Assembly: GCA_001799845.1 (NCBI GenBank)
Contig: MGUG01000054.1
Location: 127,393 to 191,392 of the forward strand
Length of the DNA: 64,000 nt
From: Elusimicrobia bacterium GWC2_64_44
Lineage (GTDB): Bacteria > Elusimicrobiota > Elusimicrobia > Elusimicrobiales > UBA9959
Reading direction: 5' to 3'
A program made the translations under genes and the position numbers. Positions 26,985-35,686 of this stretch are shown piece after piece (the first letter of the stretch is position 1; each line of letters opens with the position of its first letter). The notes beneath the pieces are model-generated. The model made no database searches. It had not been told where the DNA came from and saw only the letters and a program-made list of their open reading frames with translations.

Positions 26985-27664
26985 TATTTTTTTCCGTTGG
27001 CGCCGGCGGCGTCCTTGACCCAGCCGGAGACCCTATTATAGAACTTTATGTCGCGGCTATCCTTGAAGAACTTTATCCGCTCAGCGCCGATGGCGAAATC
27101 GTAGCCTTGCCTGGCACCCACGGCCGCCGGGGTGGAATCGTACATCAGGAAGGTGGCCTCGGCGTTGTCGTAGATGCCTTTTTCCGAATAGAGGTCCAGG
27201 TTCTCTGTGGACAGAGAGAACGCGCCGGTGAAAGTCATCATGCCCTTTTTGTACTCGGCTTGCGAGCGGTTTGCCAGGCCCCGCAGCAGGCGCCCGTCGG
27301 CGCCGGTGTATTTCAGGCGCACCGGCTGGGCGCCGCGCTCCAGCGTGGCCTCTTCCAGCGTCTCCAGGTAGACGGCCCGGTCGCAGTTCACTTCCACCTG
27401 CCCGCCGCGTTCGAAGCGGCGCAGCATGTAGACGGAGCCGTTCATGTTCCAGGTCTGCGCCGGGCGCAGGTAAAGGGCGTTATCCGCCTTCAGGGTGTAC
27501 CGGGGGTTGCGGAAAGAGACGTTGCCGTCGAAGATCTCCCGGTCGTTGGCGCGGTCCATCTTCCACCTGTCGCTTTTTACCACGGAGCCCATCAGCAGGT
27601 CCTCCGCCGCCGGCAGGGGGAGCGCCGGGAGTGCCAGCAGCAGGAAAAGCGGTAGCTTCCTCAT
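26984..27664 (-). CDS. lptA: LptA/OstA-like periplasmic LPS bridge protein
   Basis: It has a cleavable signal peptide (MRKLPLFLLLALPALPLPAAE), then an OstA-type beta-jellyroll: DREIFDGNVSFRNPRYTLKADNALYL and similar strands through YDSTPAAVGARQGYDFAIGAERIKFF. LptA proteins polymerise between the membranes to carry LPS. It is somewhat longer (226) than the E. coli protein. It is placed between lptC and lptB with stop/start overlaps on both sides, which supports the name. Confidence 0.85.
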   Translation of the reverse strand: MRKLPLFLLLALPALPLPAAEDLLMGSVVKSDRWKMDRANDREIFDGNVSFRNPRYTLKADNALYLRPAQTWNMNGSVYMLRRFERGGQVEVNCDRAVYLETLEEATLERGAQPVRLKYTGADGRLLRGLANRSQAEYKKGMMTFTGAFSLSTENLDLYSEKGIYDNAEATFLMYDSTPAAVGARQGYDFAIGAERIKFFKDSRDIKFYNRVSGWVKDAAGANGKK

Positions 27665-28164
27665 TCGCCGGCCAGCCTCGTCTCCTGGCGCTGTATCTCT
27701 ATCTCCGAGAGGTCGGGGTTGGCGGTGAAGCCGCGGCCCTTGATGACAGTGCGCCCCTTGTAGATGGTGACCGGTTCTTCGGTCCAGATCTTGGCGCGGG
27801 CCGAGCTGTAGTAAAGCTTCGTAGTGGCGAGCTTCATGCCGTCCCTGACCGCGGTGACCACCACCTCGTCGCTGAGCACGGCGGACTTCTCGGTCATCTT
27901 CAGCGAACCGGCCCGCGACGTGACCTCGGAGGAGACCTTGCCGGCGTCGTAGAAGCGGATGCGGGGGGAGGTGAAGGTTATAACGCCTTTCTTCTCGTCG
28001 AGGCGGCCCTTGTCGGCGTCCAGGCGCCAGCGGGAGCCCAGGCGGTCGGCCTCGGACATGGAAAAGTTCTCCAGCAGGCTCACGCCCGGCAGGGTCGCCT
28101 CGCGGGCGTCGGTCCCGCCGCAGGCTGCCAGCAGGGGCAGCAGGATGAGGGCGAGCTTTTTCAA
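27661..28164 (-). CDS. lptC: LptC-like LPS export lipoprotein
   Basis: The N-terminus carries a lipobox (LLPLLAAC, Cys15), so the protein is probably a lipoprotein instead of having the single membrane helix of E. coli LptC. The rest is an LptC/YrbK-type jellyroll (WRLDADKGRLDEKKGVITFTSPRIRFYD...SDEVVVTAVRDGMKLATTKLYY). LptC links LptBFG to LptA. It overlaps kdsD and lptA by ATGA at each end. Confidence 0.85.
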   Translation of the reverse strand: MKKLALILLPLLAACGGTDAREATLPGVSLLENFSMSEADRLGSRWRLDADKGRLDEKKGVITFTSPRIRFYDAGKVSSEVTSRAGSLKMTEKSAVLSDEVVVTAVRDGMKLATTKLYYSSARAKIWTEEPVTIYKGRTVIKGRGFTANPDLSEIEIQRQETRLAGE

Positions 28165-29144
28165 CCCAGGCCTTCCTTCAGCAGGTCGCGCTCGTCGATG
28201 ATGCCGACGGGCCGGCCGGTCTTCTTGTCGGTCACCGGCAGGTTGTCGATCTTGCGGTCGGAGATCAGGCGGGCGGCCTCCATGGCCATGGTCTCCGGGT
28301 GCACCGTAAGCGGCCCGCGCGTCATAACGGTCTTGACCGGGGCGGAAAGATCGGCCAGGCCGTCCTGCAGGCGGCGGCGCAGGTCGCCGTCGGTGAAGTA
28401 GCCGGTCAGGCGCCCGCCGGCGCCGGTGACGGAAACCGCCCCGGCCCTGGTGGCGGTCATCACGCGCAGCGCCGCCGACACGGAGGCCGTTTCCCTGATC
28501 ACCGGGTTCTGGCGGCCCTTGTGCATCAGGTCGCTCACTTTCAGGTTGAGCAGTTTGCCCAGATTGCCGCCGGGATGGAGCCGCGCGAAGCGGCTGCGGT
28601 CGAAACCCTTGAGCGTCATCAGCGTCACGGCCAGGGCGTCGCCCAGCGCCAGCATGGCGGTGGTGGAGGAGGTCGGGACTATGTCCATGGGGCAGGCCTC
28701 GGATCTTACGTGCAGGCGCAGCACCACGTCGGAAGAGCGCGCCAGGCGCGAATCCGGGTTGTTGGTGATGGAGATCACCGGCAGGCCCTGCCGCTTCAGG
28801 ATCGGCAGCAGCTTGGCCGTCTCCTCGGTCTCGCCTGAGTAGGAGAGGGCCACGGCCACGTCGTCGGCCGCTATCATGCCCAGGTCGCCGTGCAGGGATT
28901 CCACGGGGTGCAGGTAGACGGCGCGCGTGCCGGTGGAGGCCAGGGTGGCCGCGATCTTGCGGGCGATGAGCCCGGATTTACCCACGCCGATCAGGACGGC
29001 CTTGCCGGAGCAGCCCTCCAGCAGGCGCGCGGCCCGGACGAAAGACCGGTCCAACGCCTTCGAAAGCCCGGCCACGGCGAGGCTCTCGGAGCGGATGACC
29101 GCGCGGGCGGTCTTCAGTATCAGCGCGTCTTTCTTGGGGGCCAT
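28161..29144 (-). CDS. kdsD: Arabinose-5-phosphate isomerase
   Basis: SIS domain followed by two CBS domains, the KdsD/KpsF layout. GVGKSGLIARKIAATLASTGT, PVESLHGDLGMI and SYSGETEE are typical SIS motifs; the CBS pair starts near residue 200 (VSDLMHKGRQNPVI and VMTRGPLTVHPETM). It converts ribulose 5-phosphate to arabinose 5-phosphate, the first step of Kdo synthesis, and sits beside kdsA and kdsB. Confidence 0.96.
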   Translation of the reverse strand: MAPKKDALILKTARAVIRSESLAVAGLSKALDRSFVRAARLLEGCSGKAVLIGVGKSGLIARKIAATLASTGTRAVYLHPVESLHGDLGMIAADDVAVALSYSGETEETAKLLPILKRQGLPVISITNNPDSRLARSSDVVLRLHVRSEACPMDIVPTSSTTAMLALGDALAVTLMTLKGFDRSRFARLHPGGNLGKLLNLKVSDLMHKGRQNPVIRETASVSAALRVMTATRAGAVSVTGAGGRLTGYFTDGDLRRRLQDGLADLSAPVKTVMTRGPLTVHPETMAMEAARLISDRKIDNLPVTDKKTGRPVGIIDERDLLKEGLG

Positions 29145-29145
29145 A

Positions 29146-29409
29146 TTATTTAGCCGGCACTTTGTGCGGGTTCAGCCAGGGCGTCATCTCCGGCGGGATC
29201 TGGCGCTGGTCGTAGGGCGGCGGCAGTTTGCGCAGCAGGTAGCTGACGGCGAAGAACCCGACGATCAGCGTCAGGTAGATCCAGGCCAGCGTCTTCAAAT
29301 GCCACTTCCAGCCCGGGAACCAGGCCGGAGGGAGGGTGAGGTCCCCGCCGCATTTCTTGCAGAACTTGACGGTCGAGCGGTTGTCCTGGCCGCAGTTGAT
29401 GCATTTCAT
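29146..29409 (-). CDS. Small zinc-ribbon membrane protein
   Basis: An 87-residue protein with an N-terminal zinc ribbon (MKCINCG...FCKKCGGDL, four Cys) and one transmembrane helix (TLAWIYLTLIVGFFAVSYLL), ending in a Pro-rich tail. Such proteins are common but unassigned. It lies between kdsA and kdsD and is probably co-transcribed with the Kdo genes. Confidence 0.75.
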   Translation of the reverse strand: MKCINCGQDNRSTVKFCKKCGGDLTLPPAWFPGWKWHLKTLAWIYLTLIVGFFAVSYLLRKLPPPYDQRQIPPEMTPWLNPHKVPAK

Positions 29410-29425
29410 AGAATTTCCTTGGCTG

Positions 29426-30274
29426 CTAATTTGAGCTGAGGCCGGAGAGCTCTCCGGCCAGCCGGTCCACGCGGTTAAGCGCCGAGACCAGCGGCTTTAC
29501 AGAGGAGAGTTTCAGCGAATTGGGCCCGTCGGAGAGCGCCTTCGCGGGGTTCGGGTGGGCCTCGAAGAACAAGCCGGCGATCTTGAGCGAGGCCGCCGCT
29601 TTGGCCAGCGGCACGATGAAGCGCCTGTCGCCGCCGGTGGCCGTGCCCAGGCCGCCTGGCCGCTGCACCGAGTGCGTGCAGTCGAAGATTACCGGGTAGC
29701 CGAAGTCCTTCATTATCTCCAGCGCGCGCATGTCCACCACCAGGTTGCCGTAGCCGAAGGACGAGCCGCGCTCGGTCAGCATGATGCCGGCGGCGCCGCG
29801 GCTCTCGAGCTTTTTGATTATATTCTCCGCCTCCCACGGCGAGAGGAACTGCCCCTTCTTCACGTTGACCGCGCGGCCGGTGTCGGCGCAGGCGAAAAGC
29901 AGGTCCGTCTGCCGGCACATGAAGGCCGGCACCTGCAGGATATCGGCGGCCTCGGCCACGCGGGAGGCCTGGGCCGGCTCGTGCACGTCTACGAGGAGCG
30001 GCAGGCCGAGGCGGTTCTTGAGGTCCTTCAGGAAGTCCAGGGCCGCCTCCATCCCCACGCCCCGGAAGGAGTCGTGCGACGAGCGGTTGGCCTTGTCGAA
30101 GGACGCCTTCAGCACGAACGGCGTCTTCAGCGCGGCGAAGACGCCCTTGAGGTGCGCGGCTTCCGCCGCGTAAGACCTGGGCGTCTCTATTACGCAGGGG
30201 CCCGCTATGTAGGCCAGCGGCCTGTCGTTGGAGAAGACCACGTTCCCGGCTTTGACTTGTTTTTGTTTGGCCAC
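29426..30274 (-). CDS. kdsA: 3-deoxy-8-phosphooctulonate synthase
   Basis: KdsA condenses arabinose 5-phosphate with phosphoenolpyruvate to Kdo 8-phosphate. Motifs: LAYIAGPCVIET, FKAS-type SFDKANRSS, LPLLVDVHE, VNVKKGQFLSPWEAENII and CTHSVQRPGG. The Cys in AGPCVIE is the metal ligand of the metal-dependent class, unlike the E. coli enzyme. It is 282 residues long and in the same operon as kdsB and kdsD. Confidence 0.97.
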   Translation of the reverse strand: MAKQKQVKAGNVVFSNDRPLAYIAGPCVIETPRSYAAEAAHLKGVFAALKTPFVLKASFDKANRSSHDSFRGVGMEAALDFLKDLKNRLGLPLLVDVHEPAQASRVAEAADILQVPAFMCRQTDLLFACADTGRAVNVKKGQFLSPWEAENIIKKLESRGAAGIMLTERGSSFGYGNLVVDMRALEIMKDFGYPVIFDCTHSVQRPGGLGTATGGDRRFIVPLAKAAASLKIAGLFFEAHPNPAKALSDGPNSLKLSSVKPLVSALNRVDRLAGELSGLSSN

Positions 30275-30284
30275 TTTGGGCTCC

Positions 30285-31880
30285 TTACTTTTTCTTGTTC
30301 TTCACCGCGGCCGCCACGAAGCTGAAGAACAGCGGGTGCGGCAGCAGGGGCTTGGACTTGAATTCCGGGTGGAACTGCACGCCGACGAACCACGGGTGCG
30401 CCTTGATCTCAACTATTTCGGGGAGCCCTGTCTTCTTGTTGAAGCCGCTGATCAGCATGCCTGCCTTCGCGTACTGCGCCTCGTATTTGCTGTTGAACTC
30501 GTAGCGGTGGCGGTGGCGCTCGGAGATGGCGGCCGCGCCGTAGATCTTGCGGGCGAGCGTCCCCGTCTTCAGTTCGCAGGGCCAGGCGCCCAGGCGCATG
30601 GTGCCGCCCTTGTCCTTCACGCTCTTCTGCTCCGCCATCAGGTCGACTACGGGGTGGGGGGTCTTGGCGTCGAACTCGGCCGAGTGGGCGCGCTTGAGGC
30701 CCAGCGCGTTGCGGGCGAACTCTATGGTGGCGCACTGCATGCCCAGGCAGATGCCCAGGAACGGCAGCTTGTTCTCGCGGGCGAAGCGCACCGCCTCTAT
30801 CTTGCCCTCTATGCCGCGGTCGCCGAAGCCGCCGGGCACTATCAGGCCGTCGGCCTTGCCCAGGCGCTCCTTGAAGTCGGGGGCCTCCACGTCGACGTAG
30901 TCGAACTCGGCCTTGACGCCGTTGGCGATGGCGCCGTGAAATACGGCCTCGGTGAGGGACTTGTAGGAATCCTTGAGCTTGGTGTATTTCCCGGCGATGG
31001 CGATGCGTACCGGCGCGGCCGAGCAGGCGTTCTTGAGGCGCGTGGTAAAATCCGTCCACTCCTCGAAGTCCCAGCGGCCGCTGCGCAGGCGCAGCAGCAT
31101 CATGATCTGCTCGTCGAGGCCCTGCTTCTTGAGCACGAGGGGCACGTCGTAGATGGAGGCGGCGTCGGGCGCGTCGATGACGGCTTCCTTCGGCACGCTG
31201 GTGAACAGGGCGATCTTGTTCTTGATGTCGCGGGCGAGCGGCTTGTCCGCGCGGCAGACTATGATGTCGGGGTCGATGCCGATCTCGCGCAGCTTGTTGA
31301 CCGAGTGCTGGGTGGGTTTGGTCTTGAGCTCGTCGGAGGCGTGCAGGTAGGGCACCAGGGTCACGTGCAGGTAGAGCACGTCGTTGCGCATGCGGTCGGG
31401 GCGCATCTGGCGGGCGGCCTCGAGAAAGGGGAGGCTCTCGATGTCGCCCACGGTGCCGCCTATCTCTATGATGGCGATGTCGAAACCCTCGCCGGCCTTC
31501 TGGAAGCGGCGCTTGATCTCATCGGTGATATGGGGAATGACCTGCACGGTCTGGCCCAGGTAGCCGCCCTCGCGCTCTTTGGCGATGACGGTCTGGTAGA
31601 TCTGCCCGGCGGTCATGATGTTGACGCGGCCGGTGTCTATGCCCAGGAAGCGCTCGTAGTAGCCCAGGTCCAGGTCGGTCTCGGCGCCGTCGTCGGTGAC
31701 GAAGACCTCGCCGTGCTGGAACGGCGCCATGGTGCCGGCGTCCACGTTGATGTACGGGTCGCACTTCATAATGGTGACGGAAAGCCCGTGGGCCTTGAGC
31801 AGGCGGCCGATGGAGGCCGCGGTGATGCCTTTGCCGAGAGAGCTGACTACGCCGCCGGTCACGAATATATATCTGGTCAT
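30285..31880 (-). CDS. pyrG: CTP synthase
   Basis: PyrG aminates UTP to CTP with glutamine. The start is ATG at 31880 ([19 protein letters not shown]); the track adds ten residues upstream. Synthetase-domain motifs [13 protein letters not shown] and GTVGDIES are followed by the class I glutaminase domain with nucleophile GICLGMQCA and the HPEFKSKP site. Length 531. CTP is used by KdsB next door to activate Kdo, so placement inside the Kdo operon makes sense. Confidence 0.98.
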   Translation of the reverse strand: MTRYIFVTGGVVSSLGKGITAASIGRLLKAHGLSVTIMKCDPYINVDAGTMAPFQHGEVFVTDDGAETDLDLGYYERFLGIDTGRVNIMTAGQIYQTVIAKEREGGYLGQTVQVIPHITDEIKRRFQKAGEGFDIAIIEIGGTVGDIESLPFLEAARQMRPDRMRNDVLYLHVTLVPYLHASDELKTKPTQHSVNKLREIGIDPDIIVCRADKPLARDIKNKIALFTSVPKEAVIDAPDAASIYDVPLVLKKQGLDEQIMMLLRLRSGRWDFEEWTDFTTRLKNACSAAPVRIAIAGKYTKLKDSYKSLTEAVFHGAIANGVKAEFDYVDVEAPDFKERLGKADGLIVPGGFGDRGIEGKIEAVRFARENKLPFLGICLGMQCATIEFARNALGLKRAHSAEFDAKTPHPVVDLMAEQKSVKDKGGTMRLGAWPCELKTGTLARKIYGAAAISERHRHRYEFNSKYEAQYAKAGMLISGFNKKTGLPEIVEIKAHPWFVGVQFHPEFKSKPLLPHPLFFSFVAAAVKNKKK

Positions 31881-31952
31881 GGTTGTCCCCGCGCTCGCGC
31901 GCAAAACCACTGAAGAGCCGCTCCCCGCGGGGCGGCCCGGCCCGGCTTCCTC

Positions 31953-32693
31953 CTAGCGCCCGGCTTTTTTTAGATAATTCTCGGCGGCCCTCAGGTCCGC
32001 CGGCACGTCGATGGCCGGCCCCAGCGCCGGCACTTCCGCCACGGCTATGCGCAGGCCGTTCTCCAGCGCGCGCAGCTGCTCCAGCCGCTCCAGCCGCTCC
32101 AGCGGGCTGGGCTTCATCTTTACGAATTTTTCCAGGGCTTCACGGCGGTAGATATAGAGGCCGTAATGCCGGTAATAAGGATAACCCTTCAGGTCTGAAA
32201 GCGGGTGATGGAACGGCACCGGGCAGCGGGAGAAGTAGAGGGCGCGGCCCGCGGCGCTCATCGCCACCTTCACGCAGTTGGGGTTCTCTATGTCGGCCTT
32301 GTCCGTGATCCGGGTGCAGGCCGTGCCGATCTGGCAGTCCGGCGACGCCTTAAGTTTGAGGAACGCCTTCTTCAGGACGGCGGCTTTCATAAAGGGCTCG
32401 TCGCCCTGGATGTTGATGACGAAGGAGGCCTTCGAGCCGCGGGCCGCCTCGCGGACCCGGTCCGTGCCCGACTGGCAGCGCGGGCTGGTCAGCACGGCCC
32501 TGGCGCCGAAGGCTTTGCAGACCGCCAGCACTTTCTCGTGCTCGGTGGCCACTATGACCTCTCCGAGGCCGGCCTTGACGGCGGCCTCCCAGCACCACTG
32601 TATGACGGGCTTGCCGGCCAGCGGCGCGAGCACCTTGCCGGGGTAGCGCTGCGACCCGTAGCGGGCCGGGATCACTATTAAGCAGTCAGCCAT
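31953..32693 (-). CDS. kdsB: CMP-Kdo synthetase
   Basis: KdsB activates Kdo as CMP-Kdo. The N-terminus IPARYGSQRYPGKVLAPLAGKPVI is the nucleotide-binding signature; VINIQGDEPF and RCPVPFHH are family blocks. 246 residues. It overlaps the rfaE1 gene by 16 bases. Confidence 0.97.
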   Translation of the reverse strand: MADCLIVIPARYGSQRYPGKVLAPLAGKPVIQWCWEAAVKAGLGEVIVATEHEKVLAVCKAFGARAVLTSPRCQSGTDRVREAARGSKASFVINIQGDEPFMKAAVLKKAFLKLKASPDCQIGTACTRITDKADIENPNCVKVAMSAAGRALYFSRCPVPFHHPLSDLKGYPYYRHYGLYIYRREALEKFVKMKPSPLERLERLEQLRALENGLRIAVAEVPALGPAIDVPADLRAAENYLKKAGR

Positions 32694-33691
32694 GATTTTG
32701 CGCTTTCGAGCAGCTCTTCCACGCTGGCCGAGGCGGTGCCGAGCTTGGCCACCACTATGCCCGCGGCGAAGTTGGCGGCGAGGGCCGCCTCTTCCGGCGC
32801 GGCGCCAGCGGCCCAGGTGAGGGCCAGCGTCGAGATCACCGTGTCGCCGGCGCCGGTCACGTCGAAGACCTCCCGCGCGCGGGTGGGGATATGGACGGGC
32901 GTCACCGCGGCGCCTTTGCGGACAAAAAGGGTCATGCCGTGCTCGCCCTGGGTTATCAGCAGGGTGCGGAGCGCGAGTTTCTTCATGATGGCAGCGCCCA
33001 GCGCCTCGGCGGCCGGCTGGCCGTCAGCCTGGGTGAGGCGCATGCCGCCGAAGGCCTCGGCGGTGTTGGGGGTGATGCAGGCGACGCCGCGGTAGAGCTG
33101 GAAGTGCTCCACCTTGGGATCGACGAAGACGGGGACGCCGCGTTTGGCGGCGAGGGCTATCGCGGCCTTGATCGTGGCCGGCTCCAGCAGGCCCTTGCCG
33201 TAATCGGAAAGTATCAGGGCGCCGCAGCCTTCCTGCAGCACCTCGGCCAGAGAGGCCAGCGCCGCGCGCTTGGCGGCGGGCCCGAGCAGGGCGGGGAACT
33301 CGCGGTCGAAGCGCACCACCTGCTGGTGCTCGGCTATCACGCGGGTCTTCTCTATGGTGCGGAAGGCGCCGTCGCGCACCAGCGCGCCGGCGGGAACGCC
33401 GGCGGCGGCCAGCAGCGAGGACAGTTCCTCGGCGGCCTGGTCGCGTCCGGCGACGGAGACCAGGACGGGCCGGGCGCCGAGGGCGGCCAGGTTGACGGCC
33501 ACGTTGGCGGCGCCGCCGCAGACGGAGGACTCGGAGGTGACGCGCACTACCGGGACCGGGGCCTCGGGCGAGATGCGCTTGACGGAGCCTTTGACGTAGC
33601 GGTCGAGCATCAGGTCGCCGAACACCGCGATCCGGAGGTCCTTGAAATTGGAAACGATGGAAGAAAGCCGCTTGAAACCAGCCTTTGTCAT
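32678..33691 (-). CDS. rfaE1: D-glycero-beta-D-manno-heptose-7-phosphate kinase (RfaE domain I)
   Basis: A PfkB-type sugar kinase lacking the adenylyltransferase half of HldE. Motifs: VFGDLMLDRYVKGSVKRISPEAPVPVV, SDYGKGLLE and the ATP-site DVTGAGDTVISTLAL. I use the ATG at 33691 rather than the track ATG at 33709, which falls in a -10-like TATAAT. With gmhB downstream in the neighbouring operon it makes ADP-heptose precursors for the LPS core. Confidence 0.93.
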   Translation of the reverse strand: MTKAGFKRLSSIVSNFKDLRIAVFGDLMLDRYVKGSVKRISPEAPVPVVRVTSESSVCGGAANVAVNLAALGARPVLVSVAGRDQAAEELSSLLAAAGVPAGALVRDGAFRTIEKTRVIAEHQQVVRFDREFPALLGPAAKRAALASLAEVLQEGCGALILSDYGKGLLEPATIKAAIALAAKRGVPVFVDPKVEHFQLYRGVACITPNTAEAFGGMRLTQADGQPAAEALGAAIMKKLALRTLLITQGEHGMTLFVRKGAAVTPVHIPTRAREVFDVTGAGDTVISTLALTWAAGAAPEEAALAANFAAGIVVAKLGTASASVEELLESAKSWLTA

Positions 33692-33700
33692 AATATAGAT

Positions 33701-33706
33701 ATTATA
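33701..33706 (-). promoter_or_regulatory. Candidate -10 box before rfaE1-lptB operon
   Basis: TATAAT on the minus strand, within CTTTGTATAATA, the same 12 bases that precede the DUF4254-like gene at 38437. It lies about 10 bases before the preferred ATG at 33691. No strong -35 is visible. Confidence 0.4.
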
Positions 33707-33748
33707 CAAAGCAATGGAAAGCGGCGGAAGGCCGCGGAGGGGCGGATG

Positions 33749-34552
33749 TCAGGGAACTATGGTGCGGCGCACCAGTTTGGCGGTGACGGAACCTATGAAG
33801 ATCTCGGCTTTCAGCAGCATCGGGAGGCGCAGTTCGTCCTCGGTGATCCAGACCAGCATGCGCTTTCCGGCCTTCGCCACGAAGATGCCCTCCTCGCCGG
33901 CCATCGGCTCGAACAGCATGCATTTCTTCTTGCCGTAGGGGGTGGAGATCTTCTCGCTCTTTTTCGACCGGATCGAGATGCGCCAGTTGCGCTTGGTGTT
34001 GACGGCGAACTCCACTGTCTGGCCGGGCCCGATCTGCATGGTGCGTATGCGGTACAGCGCCGAGAGCACGTCGTTGACCGGGCCGTCCAGCGGGCCCTCG
34101 AAGTCGGCCGGCTGGCGCTTCTTGTTCATCTTGCGCCCGTAATAGCGCTTGCCCGGCCCGTCGAAGATCACCCACTCGTTGAAGAAATGGCCGCCTTCCT
34201 GGATCTTCTTGTAGTAGCCGTAGGAGGTGAGGTCCTGCGCGTCCATCCAGGCGTCGTTGCGGTCGGCGACCTTGTAGAAATTCTTTATGAAGGAGCCGGA
34301 CTTGGCCTCCGAGACGATATGCCAGGCCGGCCGCGAGGAAATGTCCACGGTGCGCTCTATCTTCAGGTAGGACTTCCCGACGTGGACCAGGCCCCAGTAG
34401 ATCTCGTATTCGAGCAGCTCCCCGCTGACCAGCGCGCCCGCCGCGGCCGGCGCGGAGGAGGAGGGCAGGCTCCAGTAGGGATGCTCCAGCAGCTTCTCCT
34501 CCGCTGACGCGGGCACGGCCAGCGACAGCAGGAGGAGGAGCCTAAAAACCAT
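33749..34552 (-). CDS. DUF3108 exported protein
   Basis: A 267-residue protein with a signal peptide (MVFRLLLLLSLAVPASAEE) and a DUF3108-type beta-rich body (GELLEYEIYWGLVHVGKSYLKIE, ending LVWITEDELRLPMLLKAEIFIG). The family has no settled function and is predicted to act in the periplasm, often beside envelope genes. It is last in the lpxK-gmhB cluster and overlaps the methyltransferase-like gene by 11 bases. Confidence 0.83.
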   Translation of the reverse strand: MVFRLLLLLSLAVPASAEEKLLEHPYWSLPSSSAPAAAGALVSGELLEYEIYWGLVHVGKSYLKIERTVDISSRPAWHIVSEAKSGSFIKNFYKVADRNDAWMDAQDLTSYGYYKKIQEGGHFFNEWVIFDGPGKRYYGRKMNKKRQPADFEGPLDGPVNDVLSALYRIRTMQIGPGQTVEFAVNTKRNWRISIRSKKSEKISTPYGKKKCMLFEPMAGEEGIFVAKAGKRMLVWITEDELRLPMLLKAEIFIGSVTAKLVRRTIVP

Positions 34553-35093
34553 ACTTGATCCGGGCGGCCACCAGGGCGGCCAGCGCGAACGCGGCGGTCA
34601 TGCCGCGCCACTCCTTGTTCTTGCGGAAAACCTCGGCGGAGTAGGCGCCGGAGTCGAAGAAGCCGGCGATGCCGCCAAGGCAGGGCAGGAGGGCGGGGGC
34701 CGCTTGTTTGTACTTCTCGAAGTCCGCGCCGTAGACGGAGAGGAGGAAGACCTCTTCGGCCTTGATGGTTACGTAGTAGATCCACCCGAAGGCGGCGGCG
34801 GCGAAGGCCCAGGCGCCGGCGGTCAGCAGCGGCCTCGACGGGGCGGAGAGCATGATCAGCAGCCCGGCGGTCATGATCATCGTGCCGAGGTACAGCGGGT
34901 TGCGCACGGCGGCGTAGGGCCCCGTGGTGGTGAGTGTCTTCGACTTCACTATGGCCGCGCTGGCGGCCAGGCGCACCGCTTGGCCCAGCGCCATTACGGC
35001 GAGGCCGGTCCAGAACAGGGGCCAGCTTTCGGGGCGCGTTAAGACCAGCAGCAGCAGCGTGACTATCTGGGAGACGAGTATGCGTTTTTTCAC
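34542..35093 (-). CDS. Isoprenylcysteine/phospholipid methyltransferase-like membrane protein
   Basis: The start is GTG at 35093, with AAAGGAAA just upstream and a 4-base overlap with gmhB; the 56 extra track residues are a shadow of gmhB. The product (183 residues) has four or five membrane helices and the TTTGPYAAVRNPLYLGTM motif of the ICMT/PEMT family, where RNPxY contacts SAM. The substrate is unknown; a membrane lipid is likely. Confidence 0.8.
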   Translation of the reverse strand: MKKRILVSQIVTLLLLVLTRPESWPLFWTGLAVMALGQAVRLAASAAIVKSKTLTTTGPYAAVRNPLYLGTMIMTAGLLIMLSAPSRPLLTAGAWAFAAAAFGWIYYVTIKAEEVFLLSVYGADFEKYKQAAPALLPCLGGIAGFFDSGAYSAEVFRKNKEWRGMTAAFALAALVAARIKYGF

Positions 35094-35686
35094 CGTGGTT
35101 TCCTTTTTTTGCCGCCGCTGACGTCGGGCAGCGCGCGGGCGAGGGTAAGCAGATCTTTGAAGCCTTTTTTCGCGGCCGCGGCGCCCAGCGAGTGGCGCCA
35201 CTGCCCGGTCAGTACCAGCCGGCCCTTGATCCCGGCGTTGCGCGCCAGGTCCAGGTCGCATTTCTTGTCGCCGGCCATGAAAGAGAGCGCCTGGTCGGCC
35301 GGGCGGTCCTTGGCGGCTTCGTTTATGAGCCCCGGCCTGGGCTTGCGGCAGGCGCAGGCGGCCTCCGGGGCGTGGGGGCAGAAATAGACGGCGTCCACGC
35401 TGGCGCCGGCGCGGCGCAGCTCGCGCACCATCTTGAGGTTTATGGCGCGGGAAACGGCCATGGTCATGTAGCCGCGTCCGACGGCGGACTGGTTGGTGAG
35501 CACCACCACGCGGTAGCCCTTGGCGTTAAGGAGCTTCACGGCGGCGGGGGCCGCGGCGTAGAGCCTGAACTGCGAAAGCTTGAGGATATAGGAGCCCGCT
35601 TTGTCGCGGTTGATGGTGCCGTCGCGGTCCAGGTAGGCCGTGGGGACCGGGGGGCCTTTCGCCACCTTCGGAGGCCAGGCCCGCAT
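35090..35686 (-). CDS. gmhB: D-glycero-D-manno-heptose 1,7-bisphosphate phosphatase-like (GmhB)
   Basis: HAD phosphatase with nucleophile motif AYLDRDGTIN, TNQSAVGRG, and the zinc loop CPHAPEAACACRKPRPG typical of GmhB and HisB phosphatases. The start is ATG at 35686, overlapping the lpxK stop. Heptose-kinase and heptosyltransferase neighbours favour GmhB over the histidine-pathway enzyme. Confidence 0.88.
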   Translation of the reverse strand: MRAWPPKVAKGPPVPTAYLDRDGTINRDKAGSYILKLSQFRLYAAAPAAVKLLNAKGYRVVVLTNQSAVGRGYMTMAVSRAINLKMVRELRRAGASVDAVYFCPHAPEAACACRKPRPGLINEAAKDRPADQALSFMAGDKKCDLDLARNAGIKGRLVLTGQWRHSLGAAAAKKGFKDLLTLARALPDVSGGKKRKPR